Origin: Cloeon dipterum
Lineage: Eukaryota; Arthropoda; Insecta; Ephemeroptera; Baetidae
Assembly: GCF_949628265.1 (NCBI RefSeq)
Contig: NC_088789.1
Coordinates: 23,305,883-23,369,882, forward strand
Reading direction: 5' to 3'
Length of the DNA: 64,000 nucleotides
A program made the position numbers and the translations under genes. Under the pieces are notes generated by a model. That model searched no databases. It saw only the letters and a list, made by a program, of their open reading frames with translations, and was not told the DNA's origin. Positions 35,463-47,040 of the stretch are shown one piece after another; positions within the stretch are counted from its first letter, which is position 1; every line of letters starts with the position of its first letter.

Positions 35463-37858
35463 ATGTTCCGAGGAATCAAATGGAAGAAGATACTGAAATT
35501 GAGCGCCTACGGTGGTGCAGGAGTGGGTTTGATCTCTTCTCTTCACGCCAACAACTATGATGTCACTTCTGTCGGCATTGTGCGCTTTGCAAATGCAGCT
35601 AAAGCTGTAAGTAAACGCCTGAGTAAATTAACTCGGATAGTCTTATCTTTATAAATATTTTAGGTGCTGGATATTTCTGTCTACTACAAGAAAAATCTGT
35701 ACAAGACCGAAGTCAAGTTGATGGACCAGGAGTCTGACGAGTATTTGAAACTAAAATCAGAGGTAAAATATAATTTAAACAATAAAATTATAAATTAATT
35801 TATCATTAAATTTCAGGTTCACCAATGGGGTGCAGAACGACTGCTGAAGCTCTGTTGCCTCAACAAAGGTGTATTTATTAAAGTTGGCCAGCACATTGGT
35901 GCTTTGGACTACCTACTTCCTGTTGAATATGTGAACACTATGAAGGTTTTGCACAGCAAAGCTCCTAAATCGTCTTTGAAAGACGTGTACACCGTCCTTC
36001 GACAAGATCTAGGGAAAGAGGTAAATTAGATATAAAAATTATACAGGGTTTAGATATTAATTTTTTATTTTAAATAGCCAGAGGAAATTTTCAAAAGCAT
36101 CGACCCTGAGCCTCTCGGTACTGCGAGTTTGGCTCAGGTGCACAAGGCAGTTTTACATGACGGAAGGACAGTGGCAGTGAAAGTGCAGCATGCCAGCGTC
36201 AGAGGCAACTCAATAGTAGACCTCAAAACTATGGAGGTTTGTAAATCAATTTGTTCATTTAATTTCGTCTCTAAATTTTGCTTAACAGTTTTTAGTGTCG
36301 ATTGTCTCTCGTCTCTTCCCTGATTTTCGTTTTGAGTGGTTAGTGAAGGAAACAAAGAGGAATATTCCTCTGGAGCTGGATTTCCACAATGAGGGCAAGA
36401 ACGCAGAAAGAGCTGACAGGATTCTAGTGCACTTTCCATGGCTATTTGTGCGTATCTATCAAAAGCAATTTTGAGCCGAATTATTGAATGCTCACTTTAG
36501 GTTCCTAAAATTTACTGGAACCTGACAACCCCGAGAGTTCTGACCATGGAGTTTGTTGAGGGAGGTCAGATCAACGATGTTGAGTACATCGAAAAAAGCA
36601 AGATTAATAAAGTGCAGCTCTCCTCTAGACTAGGAGACATGTATTCAGAAATGATTTTCAAGTAAGAGTTATGGTATTTCTCCATTTTTTACAGTTAATT
36701 TAAATTTCCTCACTAGGCACGGATTTGTTCACGCAGATCCTCATCCAGGCAACATTTTGGTCCAGGCTTGTAACAATGACTTCAGAATCATTCTCTTAGA
36801 CCATGGGTTATACGCGGTAAGTTATTTTTTAAATTTTAAAAGAATACAAATCAATGTTTCTCTATAGGAGCTGGAGCCGAAATTCCGCCGACAGTACGCT
36901 CGTTTGTGGTTGAGCATCATGAACTTTGACATGCCTGCAATCAAGCAGGTTGCCAATGATTTGGGAGTTGGTGACCTGTACTGGCTGCTTTCTTGCATGG
37001 TGACTGGCAGGACCTGGGAATCGATATCTGGTGCTGGTGGAATTACCAAATCTAAACCTGGCGCCGATGAGGTATATTTTTACACAGGGTCTGCCCTTTA
37101 TTTTGTTTTAAAAATTAATAATAACGTTAAGAACTTTGTTCTATGAAAAAGACAAAACTTTTCTTGTTCATTGAGTTTTGGATTGATTTAGGTGTATTTT
37201 GGAAGTCAAATCATAAATCTCAGTCAGGATTACCAAAAAGGTGCAGTTCTCTAGAGCTGGTGAAGAAACCTTTCCAATGCTTAAAATAAATTTGAAGGAT
37301 CAAGCAAACCTAGGATTTTTTGCAGGAGTATTTTCTCAATATCATGTAAAATATTGGATTTTCCTATTCTTCAACTCTGAAAAAACGAAATTCTGTAACT
37401 GTTAAAAACAGCGGTTATCCAGAAATTTCCAGAAACCACTTGATGGTCTTGTCAACTGTCAAAAAATTGTGTACTCAGATAGAAACCATTTTGCATTGGT
37501 TTAGCCCCAGTCAAAATTCCAATTTTTGTTTCAGAAAAAGGTCTTCCAGCAACGGATACCGCAATTCTTGCCTCACATCAACGCGGTGCTGTCTCGAGTG
37601 GACAGACAGATGCTCCTCCTCTTCAAGACCAACGACCTTCTGAGGGGCATCGAGCACACGCTGAAAACCCACGGGAGGAGAGCTGCCCTGCTGACCATGG
37701 CGGCTCGCTGCGTCCAAGCCGAGTACTCGGAGCAGCGGAGAGAGGCGCTGGGCGCCCTGCAGAGAAACGCCATCACCATTTGCGAAGTGTGGACCTTGTT
37801 CAAGCTGAAAATTTGGTACTTGATGCTGAGCATCACTGATATCCTTGGATTTGCTTGA
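35463..37858 (+). CDS. ADCK1: ADCK1, UbiB/ABC1-family atypical kinase
   Basis: Mitochondrial member of the UbiB/ADCK family; ADCK1 is linked to mitochondrial morphology and lipid homeostasis. Nine exons: 35463-35606, 35664-35762, 35817-36020, 36078-36236, 36289-36447, 36501-36661, 36717-36816, 36868-37071, 37535-37858; 517 codons against 530 in human. An N-terminal hydrophobic Gly/Ala-rich segment (AYGGAGVGLISSL) follows a basic start, as in a mitochondrial leader. Family motifs: KVGQ (residues 103-106) for the UbiB-specific KxGQ, GTASLAQVH for the Ala-rich nucleotide loop, VAVKVQH with Lys184, HADPHPGN with Asp316 and Asn321, and LDHGLYA with Asp337. All key residues are present. AATAAA at 38264-38269 is the likely end signal. 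Confidence 0.94.
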
Positions 37859-38656
37859 GATCGACGCCGTTTTTGCTCAAGACTGATGTTCAAAACGCAG
37901 TTATTAATTTATTCAAATCAAAACTAACCTCAAAATATTTTTGAAAATAGGATATTAATTTATGGTAAGGTCAATGCTTATAATGGGTGCGTGTTTTATG
38001 GTACTTGTATATTTTGTTAATCACTAACTATCTTTTTCTAAATATTTTGAAATAACCGAAATAACTAAAATTCCAACCAGATGATGTTCTATATAGTTAC
38101 GGAAAAAATTGTTAACCACAAGTTCAAGTCTCAAGAAAGAAAAATTAGAGGAACCAAAACAACGCGCAAGATATTATTATTGTTGTTGTAAAACTACTTT
38201 TGTTTGCTTGTTAACCACAATTAGATGTTAAAATTGAAACTATTTTTGTAAACCGTGAATGGTAATAAAACACATTATGCAAGACATGAGCGCATTAAAT
38301 AATGTTATCAACTGATTGAATAAAATGATATCGATGTGATAAGACAGACATCTCTTTCTCGTACTTTCTAGCATTATCTTTTTGCGATTATATTAAAAGA
38401 TTTAAATTGCTTTCAAATAATTTGAATAATTTCAAAAATTATTTACTTTATACAACAAAAGCCATCACCTGGAAATTTTAAAAGCTAAAAAATTCCGTTA
38501 TTTTTATTTTTTCTTAGTCCTGTTCTAAAATAAGATAGGGAAGGAGCGGCAATCAGCAATATGGAAATTATAATTACGTTCTCATTCTCACATGATTAAA
38601 GCGCTGCGTGTATGACACAGGGCTGGGTGTCCAATGGTCTTTCTTGTGAGTCGAAA
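37859..38656. other. ADCK1 3' UTR and spacer
   Basis: AT-rich, with the ADCK1 poly(A) signal at 38264-38269. No coding signal. A CCAAT box at 38631-38635 begins the Herp promoter. Confidence 0.55.
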
Positions 38657-38667
38657 CGTGGGCCAAT
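38657..38667 (-). promoter_or_regulatory. ER stress response element II (ERSE-II)
   Basis: Plus strand reads CGTGGGCCAAT, the reverse complement of ATTGGCCCACG, an exact match to the ERSE-II consensus ATTGGNCCACG (ATF6 with NF-Y, and XBP1). It lies about 115-125 bases upstream of a likely initiator (TCAGTC, 38780-38785) and between two more CCAAT boxes (38631-38635 and 38694-38698). Human HERPUD1 is a classic ERSE/ERSE-II target, so the site fits its gene. Confidence 0.75.
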
Positions 38668-38779
38668 CACAGCACTCGCCTTATCGTTCTTGGCCAATGG
38701 CAGCACGACAAAACATAGAGCTTGAGCAGCGATCGAGGGGCAGGAGGGGAGAAAGCAGAATTAGGTTACGTCCGCGAAG

Positions 38780-39015
38780 TCAGTCAAAGAGTTTTGTTTT
38801 GGTTTCAAGAACGGGTACCATCGCGGAACCCAAGTGAGTCTCTTCTGTACAACGTTTGAAAATCTCAACGACTGTCGAACGAATACGATTATTGAATTTT
38901 CTTGTTGGAAGCTTTTTGGTAAAAGGTGAGCAACAAACTGTTGTGCTGGCACATTTTGAAGTGAATGTCGCGCAAATCGAGCTTAAAATATTCATTTTTG
39001 TCGTTTGCGATGCAG
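38780..39015 (+). promoter_or_regulatory. Herp transcription start and 5' UTR intron
   Basis: TCAGTC at 38780-38785 matches the arthropod initiator. A donor (CCCAA/GTGAGT) opens an intron at 38834 that ends at the acceptor GATGCAG/ATG, so the start codon is the first triplet of exon 2. An upstream in-frame ATG at 38965 would lie in this intron and is not used in this model. Confidence 0.55.
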
Positions 39016-42000
39016 ATGGACTCGATTAAGTTGATTGTGAAGGCGCCCAACCAACAAACAGATGACCAGACCATCCCCTGCGATGTTTCGTGGACAGTTC
39101 TGCAGCTGAAGAACCACCTCAGCGAAGTCTATCCAACACATCCCGTGAGTGTTGTTACTGTGTACATATTTACGTCGTTATCTCTCTCTCTACATACCCT
39201 TTACGCTTGATGTGATACATGTAATCGTAGGAAAATATTGACTCAGTTTATTTTCGGGCCAACAACACCTTTGAGAAGTGGTGCTAATCAGTTTTGTGTG
39301 TTTTTTTATTTCGCAGGCAATCAGCGAGCAGAAACTCATATACTACGGACAACTTTTATCGGACAGTTTGACCTTGAAAGATGTGCTGAGGGACCTGAAC
39401 AAGGGTCAAAGGGTGCATTCCCTGCATTTAGTGTGTGCCCCACCCAGAGGAAACAACGCTTCCTGGTCGAACGTCAGAAGAACAACACCTCCTGCGACTG
39501 ACAGGGCCTTCTCGGCTTCTCAGGCGCAGGTGAGAGACTAATTATTATTGCATCAGCGATGGTTACTAATTAATTAATTAATTTGCAGGCTCCGAGTCAA
39601 CAAAGTGAGCCCGATACTCCTCAAGTACCTGAATCGCCCGCGGCCGCCAGCGAAACGAACATCCAGTTGAACCCAAATATGGTGTGGAACGATGGAAGTC
39701 AGCTGCAGTTCCCTTCGGCCGCTTCGGCACAAAACCCAGCCATCAATGCTTATTCCGCATTCTTGCCCCAAATGTACAGTCCTGCAAATATGGCCCAGAT
39801 GCAGCACGCCTATTCTCAGTTCATGGCCCAGTATTTTTTCCAGTAAGTTACCACTTGTTTTATATTGCTTGTTTATTCTCACCTTCAAAAATGTACATAC
39901 ATGTTAAAAAACAGTTTGTCAAAAATTAATACAAAAAATGGAAAGCACATAATGAGAAAAGGGCACCATTCCTGGCAAACATCTCGCTAAAACTCTACCT
40001 GGGAGGGCAGAGCCGGAATGGGCCTTTTCTTTGTTTATTAAACTTAAATTTATTTTAGAATTTTCTCAATTTTTAAATATAGAGAAATGAAAATTTGAAG
40101 CATATTTAGTTCAGGAGAACAATTTGCCAGATTTGGCCCTCATTTGTTCCTCAGCTTAAATTGTCAACTTTCAAACTAACTTGAAATTAATGATTTGTAC
40201 AGAAATGACAGAAGCATTTAATTACAAGTTAATTATAGTGGTGTAAAATGAAATTAAACGGGTGATTTTAGGCGTTTTTTTAACCAATTTGAGGTCTGAT
40301 AATATAGGGCGACAGAAAAACTTATAATTTGAAGATTAGAATTCTTAAACAGAAAAATGGCAAGTGTGAAAGGAAAGCTCTCTTTTCAAAACACATTAGC
40401 TATTTTAAACCTCATTCCAATAATTTAGATTATGTTTAGACAGGGAGCACTAATTTGGTTATTTATCCTAGAAGTTCGATTTTTGTCAATTTTAAGCCAA
40501 TTTTTAAATCAGAAAGTTTCTAAAAAAAAGATATTTTACAGTCTAAACAGCTTTAACAATTTTTATTTTAAATATTTAACTATTTTGACTTGATTTGATT
40601 GTTAATTTAATTTTTTTCGATAAAAATAATTTGATGATCTAGTAGATCTACATATTGTATTATTTTTCACAGTCTGCAACAAGCTGGAATCCCGACAGAA
40701 GCGCTGAACACAATGCAGCAGGGTTGGAATTTTGGACATGGTGCCCAGCCAGCAGACAGACCAGTTGAAGCAAACAATGTCGTTCCGCCTCCCAACAGAA
40801 ATCCGCCTAATAATCTTCCGCCCCAGAGTAGGTTCCTCAATTATTATTGCTGTTTCCCTGGAATATCGTATTTTTTCTAATTTTAGTGATCGACGACGAC
40901 GTCGGAGGAAATAGACAAAGAGACTGGTTGGACTACTTCTATATTTCGAGTCGAATGATCGTCCTAATCAGCATAGTTTACTTCTACTCTTCACTGCACA
41001 GATTTCTTTTGGTTACCTCGCTTGGAATGCTGCTTTACTTGTAAGTACCCGCTTTAAACGATTTTTCTCCTTTTATGCAACTGGAAATTACGTCAGTTGT
41101 TACTGAATTCTTTCGCAACATTATTTCCAAACAATTACACAAAAAATTTAACGGTTTATGTTAGTCATTTTATCACGTTTTTATAGTTGGCTAAATAACC
41201 AGGAAGTAAAATAACTGTCGCTTATCTTAGGATGGCGAAATGTTTTGGGACACAATATTTGAGCAGAGTTTAACTTATGGTTCAAAGATCATGTTGAATA
41301 AATATCTGGGCTTGGAGATGACTTTGCACCTTAAAATGCTCTAAACTTAACTGAAAGCCATTTTTCACGCATATTTGCTGCTGATAAGCTTTATTTCTTT
41401 TGTTTGTTTTGGTTGGGAAATATTTAAGATAAAGTCGTTTTAATTCTACTGTTCAAAGGGCTTCATTGAAAATTTTTCTTAATGAAAATGAATGTTTAAC
41501 AATAATTACTAATGCTTCACAATCAAGTTATTTAACCAGCTGGTTGGCTTGCATTGTTAAGGCGTTCTCAGGAGTTTCCAAGCAGTGGGAGATAAATATT
41601 CTAATAGTTAGGGGACCTGTACTGGCTGCCAAATGTCAGCGATGGCAAAAGTTGGTTAGTTTTGAAATGCTCAAATAGCTCAACAGGCTAGGAGGCTCAC
41701 TGGCGCAGACTCAACCACTTTCTGGTTTTCGCACCTTTCTAGAAGCTTTAGGGACAAATGTCTGGCGTTTCAATAAAAAAACCTCGGTGCGGGGAGGCGA
41801 AAAGATGGCCACATTGAGCCCAAGCTCCGCAGCGGCCACTCTGGCCCCATGTTATCCTCTCAGTGGTTATATTGGGACCTCTGGGACCCGGTGAGCTGAT
41901 AGCCCACAGAAAGTGCTGAGCAGAGGTTAAAAAACCCAAAGGCAAAATTATGAATCATCTGGAGACTTATTTTCCTTAATAACATATTAAAATTTAATTT

Positions 42001-42725
42001 CTGGTCTAGTGTCAGTCTCCATTAAATAAATAACCTAAATGATAAAATTAAAACAGCAGAAAAACGCAGAAAAATATCAACAACTGGCTCAGCTCGTTGT
42101 GGATTTATTTAGAGCTTGGACTTTTAAATCAAAGTTGAGGAGTTAAAACGATTTCGTCTCTTGTTTTCTCTTTTTGATTTTAGCTCATATTGAGAATGAA
42201 TTTTGTTTCGGGGGTAAAGCGTAAAGCACTCCTGTTGAGACCCGCAGGGATAAAATAACCGCTGTTCAGTACGAGAGCGAGTTATTGATTTTTTTCCTTT
42301 CAAAATTTCACTCGCATCCATTTGATAATCTTATAAATGATAAAATTAGAATTTCCTCTTCATTTTTAACATTTCCCCAACTTTATTTGTTGTGCAGGTA
42401 CCACATAGGCTATTTCAACGGTCGCGGCCAGCAAGCACAGCAAGCGAACAACAACGCGGCCGCCGACAACAACAACCGAGTGCCTGAACAACCCGTGCCG
42501 GAAGCCGATGGTCCAGACTTGCCGGAAGGGCTGCGACAGCGGCGACCGGCAGGGAACGCGGACGCCGATGCGGAGCAGCAGGAGGACGGCGCGGCTGCCG
42601 ACGCGGACGCGGCCAACCAGCAGCAGCCGCAGGACGAGAACAGCTTTTCTGTCAACCTGCTGTGGACTTTTTTGACCAGCTTCTTCTCCTCCCTGATTCC
42701 CGAGCGGCCCCAGGCTGCTGCATAA
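39016..42725 (+). CDS. Herp: HERPUD-family ubiquitin-like ER membrane protein (Herp)
   Basis: ER-associated degradation factor that links HRD1-type ligase complexes; ER-stress inducible in other animals. Exons: 39016-39144, 39317-39529, 39589-39842, 40673-40827, 40887-41040, 42398-42725; 410 codons, compared with 391 and 406 in human HERPUD1 and HERPUD2. Residues 1-85 are the ubiquitin-like domain (MDSIKLIVKAPNQQ, LKNHLSEVYPTHP, QKLIYYGQLLSDSLTLKDVL). A Pro/Asn/Gln-rich linker follows. RDWLDYFYISSRMIVLISIV and YFYSSLHRFLLVTSLGMLLY (about 262-301) form the membrane hairpin near the family's conserved WLDW...YFYSSLSRF. The tail is Gln/Asn/Ala-rich, ending near LLWTFLTSFFSSLIPERP, as in the family. 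AATAAA at 43028-43033. Confidence 0.95.
39843..40672 (+). other. Herp intron 3, with a small hairpin
   Basis: AT-rich intron. At about 39957-40030 a short hairpin is possible: GAAAAGG pairs with CCTTTTC and CCATTCC with GGAATGG, around a roughly 35-base loop. No coding exon. Confidence 0.45.
41041..42397 (+). other. Herp intron 5
   Basis: Intron of 1357 bases that contains dispersed repeat D copy 2 (about 41655-41930). The rest is AT-rich with no further feature seen. Confidence 0.55.
41655..41930. repeat. Dispersed repeat D, copy 2
   Basis: Same-strand homologue of 22745-22960, longer by an insertion (an AGCCCAAGCTCC...GGCC segment). Shared blocks: GAAATGCTCAAATAG, TCAACAGGCT, GGAGGCGAAAA, CCCATGTT, TATTGGGACC and GTGCTGAGCA (GTGTTGAGCA in copy 1). 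Confidence 0.55.
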
Positions 42726-44562
42726 TCTAGTTTGACCTTTTGTAGTCATTCGTCAGGTTAAACTATGTATGAAATCTTAATGTGGCTGTTTTAAATTATT
42801 AAGTATTAAAAAGCAAAATTGTTGAATGCATCACAAAACTATTAACAACCACTAAACTCGTGAGATTTCGACCTTGTAATTATAATTTGTATATTTCCCC
42901 TAAAGATCATGATGTCTATTGATATTTTATCGCCCGTTGAGTTGATTTGAGAGGAAACATAAAAAACGCTGTATTTCAGTACTATTACTCGTGTATAGCT
43001 TAAATGAGTGCTGTTTTTACAAAGTGCAATAAAAAAATCGATTCATCTGAGCATCCCAGGTTGTTATTTCAAAGATGAACCCGTTCCTAATAAAAAACGA
43101 TTGGGATATCGGTGAGAAAATAAATCTGAGACGCTCTCGCCACAGATTTTAGAGTTTCCCTTTTTTAATAGTAGGAGCAAGGTTTGGCCTTAACTGAGTT
43201 TGTGTGTCACAGGCGATCAAGCGAGTCAGTTGCTGCTCGAACGCTGGAAGTGAAACCACATTTGTGAGAAGCTCTGCAGCGGTAGCACCTTCAGCGTTGA
43301 GTGTCTTCCTCTCACTTTCTTTCTTTCACGGTAAGATGAGAGACAACGACAAAGCTAATTTCGTTTTTAACCTGGTTTGGGAGAGTGTACTTTTACTTCA
43401 ATTTTGATCAAATATTTCTTTGAACCCTTTATATATTAAAACAAAATTAACTTCTATATAGATGGAATGATCATATATTTTGAGGATTGCACGGCAGATA
43501 TTTCAAAATGTAATCAACATTTCATCTAATTTTCAATCATATTTCAATATTATACTGGCCGTATTTTAGCTTGTTAATTAACATGTTTTCATAAATATGA
43601 TTGTTATTGTTTCAATCAGACCATTTTAAAAACAAGCTGAAAATATTTCAGTTTTCTCGAGTGAATTTATTGATTGCCAATTGAGTTATTTGTATCAAAT
43701 GATCTTACTTCCATTTTTAAATGTTTTAGGTTATGATTTTTAAGGCAAATTTCAATTTGTTAGTTAGGATAATTTATTTACAAATATAAATTTATTTCAA
43801 CATATTAGAAACTTTAAGTTTAAAATTTTGATTTAATAACAAAACAATTTTCACAGTAAAATATTTTTTCCGCTACCAGGACGATTTTTTTATGAAAATT
43901 TAAAATTTGACATGAAACAAATGCACATGCTTAAAGAAGTGGAGCTTTAGAGACCAACAATAAGGAACATTTTCCATTGTTGTCTATAGCAAGAAGTAGT
44001 TCATTAATTGAGTCTATTTTCTGTGGAATTTAACAACATCTTAATGCACAACTAATGAAATAAGTAAAATATTGTATAGCTGTAAAATTTCAGGTTTGGC
44101 CATATTTAAAAAATAAAAAAAAAACAGTTTCTACATTGATTTTTGATGCTTTGAATGATGTACGAATTATGACGTAATATTTATCTTCAGGCAAATTTCA
44201 GTTAAGAGTTAAGATCTCACCGCGCGCCTAATTAGTATGCAAACTTTTAACCCAATTTTCTCGGCCACCTGAGAAATTTTTTAGCTCTATCCCAATTCAA
44301 AGAAAGTATTTTAGGTAAAGTTAAAAAGGATTTTGCACAATTTTTCTGTGCCTTTTTGCTGAAATTGTTTGCAGTAACTCTATTTTTTTATTTAATTAAA
44401 TGCTGCAGCCCGTCTTATGATTTTAAAAATCTTTAGTTAATTTAGACTTTCTAAATATTTACAGCCAGGAAATAAATAAGCTAACTAAAACAATAAAAAA
44501 TATTCAGACATTGATCAACAAGGTGGCTATTGTAATTTTTCTCTCATTGTCTGTCAATTTAG
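42726..44562 (+). other. Spacer with a likely 5' exon of the prepropeptide gene
   Basis: Herp 3' UTR up to about 43050 (AATAAA 43028-43033). An initiator-like TCAGTT at 43226-43231 is followed by a GC-richer exon ending in CACG/GTAAGA (donor at 43331). An acceptor TCAATTTAG ends at 44562, 28 bases before the prepropeptide start. The intervening 1.2 kb is AT-rich intron. Confidence 0.5.
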
Positions 44563-44590
44563 GAAGTCCAGCGGGTGAGGCAAGCGCAGA

Positions 44591-44983
44591 ATGACAAATT
44601 GCCAGCGCGTGTTGCCAATTTTGGTGGCTGTGGCGGCGTCGCTGCTGGCCACCCAGCCATCAGCGGTGCACGCGCAGTTCAAGTCACCCCTGCTGCAGGT
44701 TTGGGGCGTCAACCTGGCCGGCACGCACCGCCTCACGCCCGCCGAGATCTGGGGCGTCGGCCTGGAGAAGAAGCAGAGCGTCCCCTTCGACCCTGACGAG
44801 GGCGTGCGACTCAGGTCCGACTTTGAGGCCACCTTCGGCGCCGGGGGCCAGCACCTGATCGACTTGCTCGGCTCGGGCAAACACGTCGACGACGTCGTCA
44901 AGGACCTGAGGAGCGCCCACCAGAACAGGGTGTTCGGCCGCCGACAGAGCTCCCCGTTCCGCCAGAGGCCCAATCGGTTTTAG
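44591..44983 (+). CDS. Small secreted prepropeptide, orphan; possible amidated neuropeptide
   Basis: 130 codons in one exon. Residues 1-28 are a good signal peptide (ILVAVAASLLA core, likely cleavage after AVHA), leaving an N-terminal Gln that could become pyroglutamate. No cysteines. KK at 60-61 and GRR at 116-118 are prohormone-convertase-type sites; the Gly before RR (NRVFGRR) is an amidation donor, so a peptide ending in VF-amide is possible, with a last piece QSSPFRQRPNRF. The middle (residues 85-112) is predicted amphipathic helix. A WGV motif recurs (QVWGV, EIWGV). It matches no family I know. GC-rich coding use, an upstream UTR intron and the signal peptide argue that it is real; ATTAAA at 45258-45263 may end it. 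It could instead be a non-hormonal secreted protein. Confidence 0.62.
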   Translation: MTNCQRVLPILVAVAASLLATQPSAVHAQFKSPLLQVWGVNLAGTHRLTPAEIWGVGLEKKQSVPFDPDEGVRLRSDFEATFGAGGQHLIDLLGSGKHVDDVVKDLRSAHQNRVFGRRQSSPFRQRPNRF

Positions 44984-47040
44984 TTTTTTTAATTTTTTTG
45001 GTTCGCACCGAGGTGATCGACCTCTGTAAGATGCACCTGACGCTATGACTTTCGAAATACGTATTTGTAGTATGATTTACGAGCAGAAGAGAAAAAAATT
45101 GTGTGTGCTTTCCGACAGAGCTAAAGGGGAATATAATTTTTCTCTTCGCTGCATGGTCCAGGAAGTGTGTAAATAGAAAGTGCGACGGCCGGACACATAA
45201 GATTCAAGAGTGCATGAGAAAGAAATTGAGAATGAACGACGTCGGATCTGATAAAAAATTAAACTAAATTGTCTGCTGTCTTTTGCAATGAGATTTTGAT
45301 CTTATTGCGAAGTGAAATCGCAATATGCCTCAGGTTCAGATTGTCTAAAATGGTAGATTGTGATATGCAAGATGAACAGACCGTATCAAAATGTATTTTA
45401 AATTATAATGAATGTATGCAATTGATAATTAAAATAATTGTTTTTACAATTAAAATATAAACTTTCTTACACAAAAGAATTTAGCCCCTAAAAAATAATT
45501 AAACCACTTCTCTCCTGCTTCATCGATTGTTTTTGAGAAGAAAGAAGAAACAATTTGTCGACTTTTGTCAATTAAGTCAGCATAAACAGACTCGTACGTG
45601 AATTAAAAACTCAAATATAAATCCCTCTGAAATATTTACATTAAGATAAACTCCAATTTTTTCTCCTCTCACAAAAAAGTGAGTGATCATAGTGAAGTGA
45701 GCGTTTCCGTACATTAAATATCAATTTGCCAGCTGCATTTTGCGCAGCGAAACACACGCACCGAGTGAATGGCAGTGGAATTTTAAAATTTAATTTGCAT
45801 CGCCATGTATTCCCCCGTCAGTCGCAGCCAGGGTTGACTGCCGCGCGCGGCTTATTCCATTACGTTGACCGAAAGTGTTTTATGGAGATGCTAGTGAAAT
45901 TTTCCTAAAAGACCCACCGGCACTCGCGCGCGCTATACACTGCGCCGGCAAAGCTGCACACAGGTGAGCTACCGTCATATTTTACGTCGTAATAAACGTT
46001 TTACGGCCATATTTTGAAAATAAGCTTCCCCAAATTGGATTACACCATCCATACAAGTCGTCGTCGCGCTCTTTTCTTTCCTAAAGTGTACGCCGGAATT
46101 TTCCACTAGAATTTCTCTCTGCAGCAAAATATAATACACTTTGAAACTTTGGAGGTTTTTTGTTTTGACATTTCAGGTTTTGGATTTATTATAATCTCAA
46201 ATGTTTATCGTGAGGGATAATGGGATTCCGATTTACAGATGCTATTTGAAATTTAAACAAACTTACGTGTTTAAATTAAATTATTTAATGCAGCCAGGAT
46301 GACTGCTCAAACAGAATCGTGGTTTACACGAAAATTTAACTTGGTTTGCATGATTTTTCATTGACATATGAAAATTAACATAATATAAACGAGCAGAAGT
46401 AAATTATAATTAAATTTTGTACAATGCAATATTTTAATTTTTTGACAGATTTGACCCTGCAACAAATTTAAAAATAAAATAAAATGAAGTAAAATTCATC
46501 TAAACTCTAATAGGAAATCAAATAAAGCAGTGAACAAATTAAAAACGCATGCACTGCAGTTATTGGTATCAAATTAAAAACAATTGTCTTTGAAAACCGC
46601 TTAAATTAACACACACAAAATTTAAATCACGGAATTAAAAGTCTTTGAAATAGGTTTCCTTACAACTTGCTGCAACCCATCTGAGGAGTCTGAAAATATA
46701 AATCATATTTTGGGAATTCAAAGAATTTTCATAAAATTTTGAATTTAAATGTCAGGAAAATTCTTAATTACAAAATAAAAATTTTTAGAGCGAAAATCAA
46801 GATTTAAAAGCTGATAGTAGATGATTCCGTTTATTTATTTATTTTTTTTAGTAATTTAGTAGGCATTATGTGGCCTAATAAAGTTGGTTTTGGAGTTTGG
46901 AGCCATTTCTGCTTTCAGAATTTTAATAATTGGTTGAGACCAAGTCAATTTAAATCATTAGGTTTCATTTTTCCAGGAAAATCTACCAAACTTATACAAA
47001 ATCTGTCGTCGGAAGTCTGAAACGCTCTTTGGGTTGGAGG
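44984..47040. other. AT-rich non-coding
   Basis: 3' UTR of the prepropeptide gene followed by AT-rich DNA. Around 45830-45960 a short GC-rich patch (CGCGCGCGG-like) is seen. No gene recognised. Confidence 0.5.

Noticed and set aside
38965-39015. An earlier in-frame ATG for Herp at 38965
   Set aside because: It lies in the predicted 5' UTR intron, and the family protein begins close to MDSIKLIVKAPNQ at 39016.
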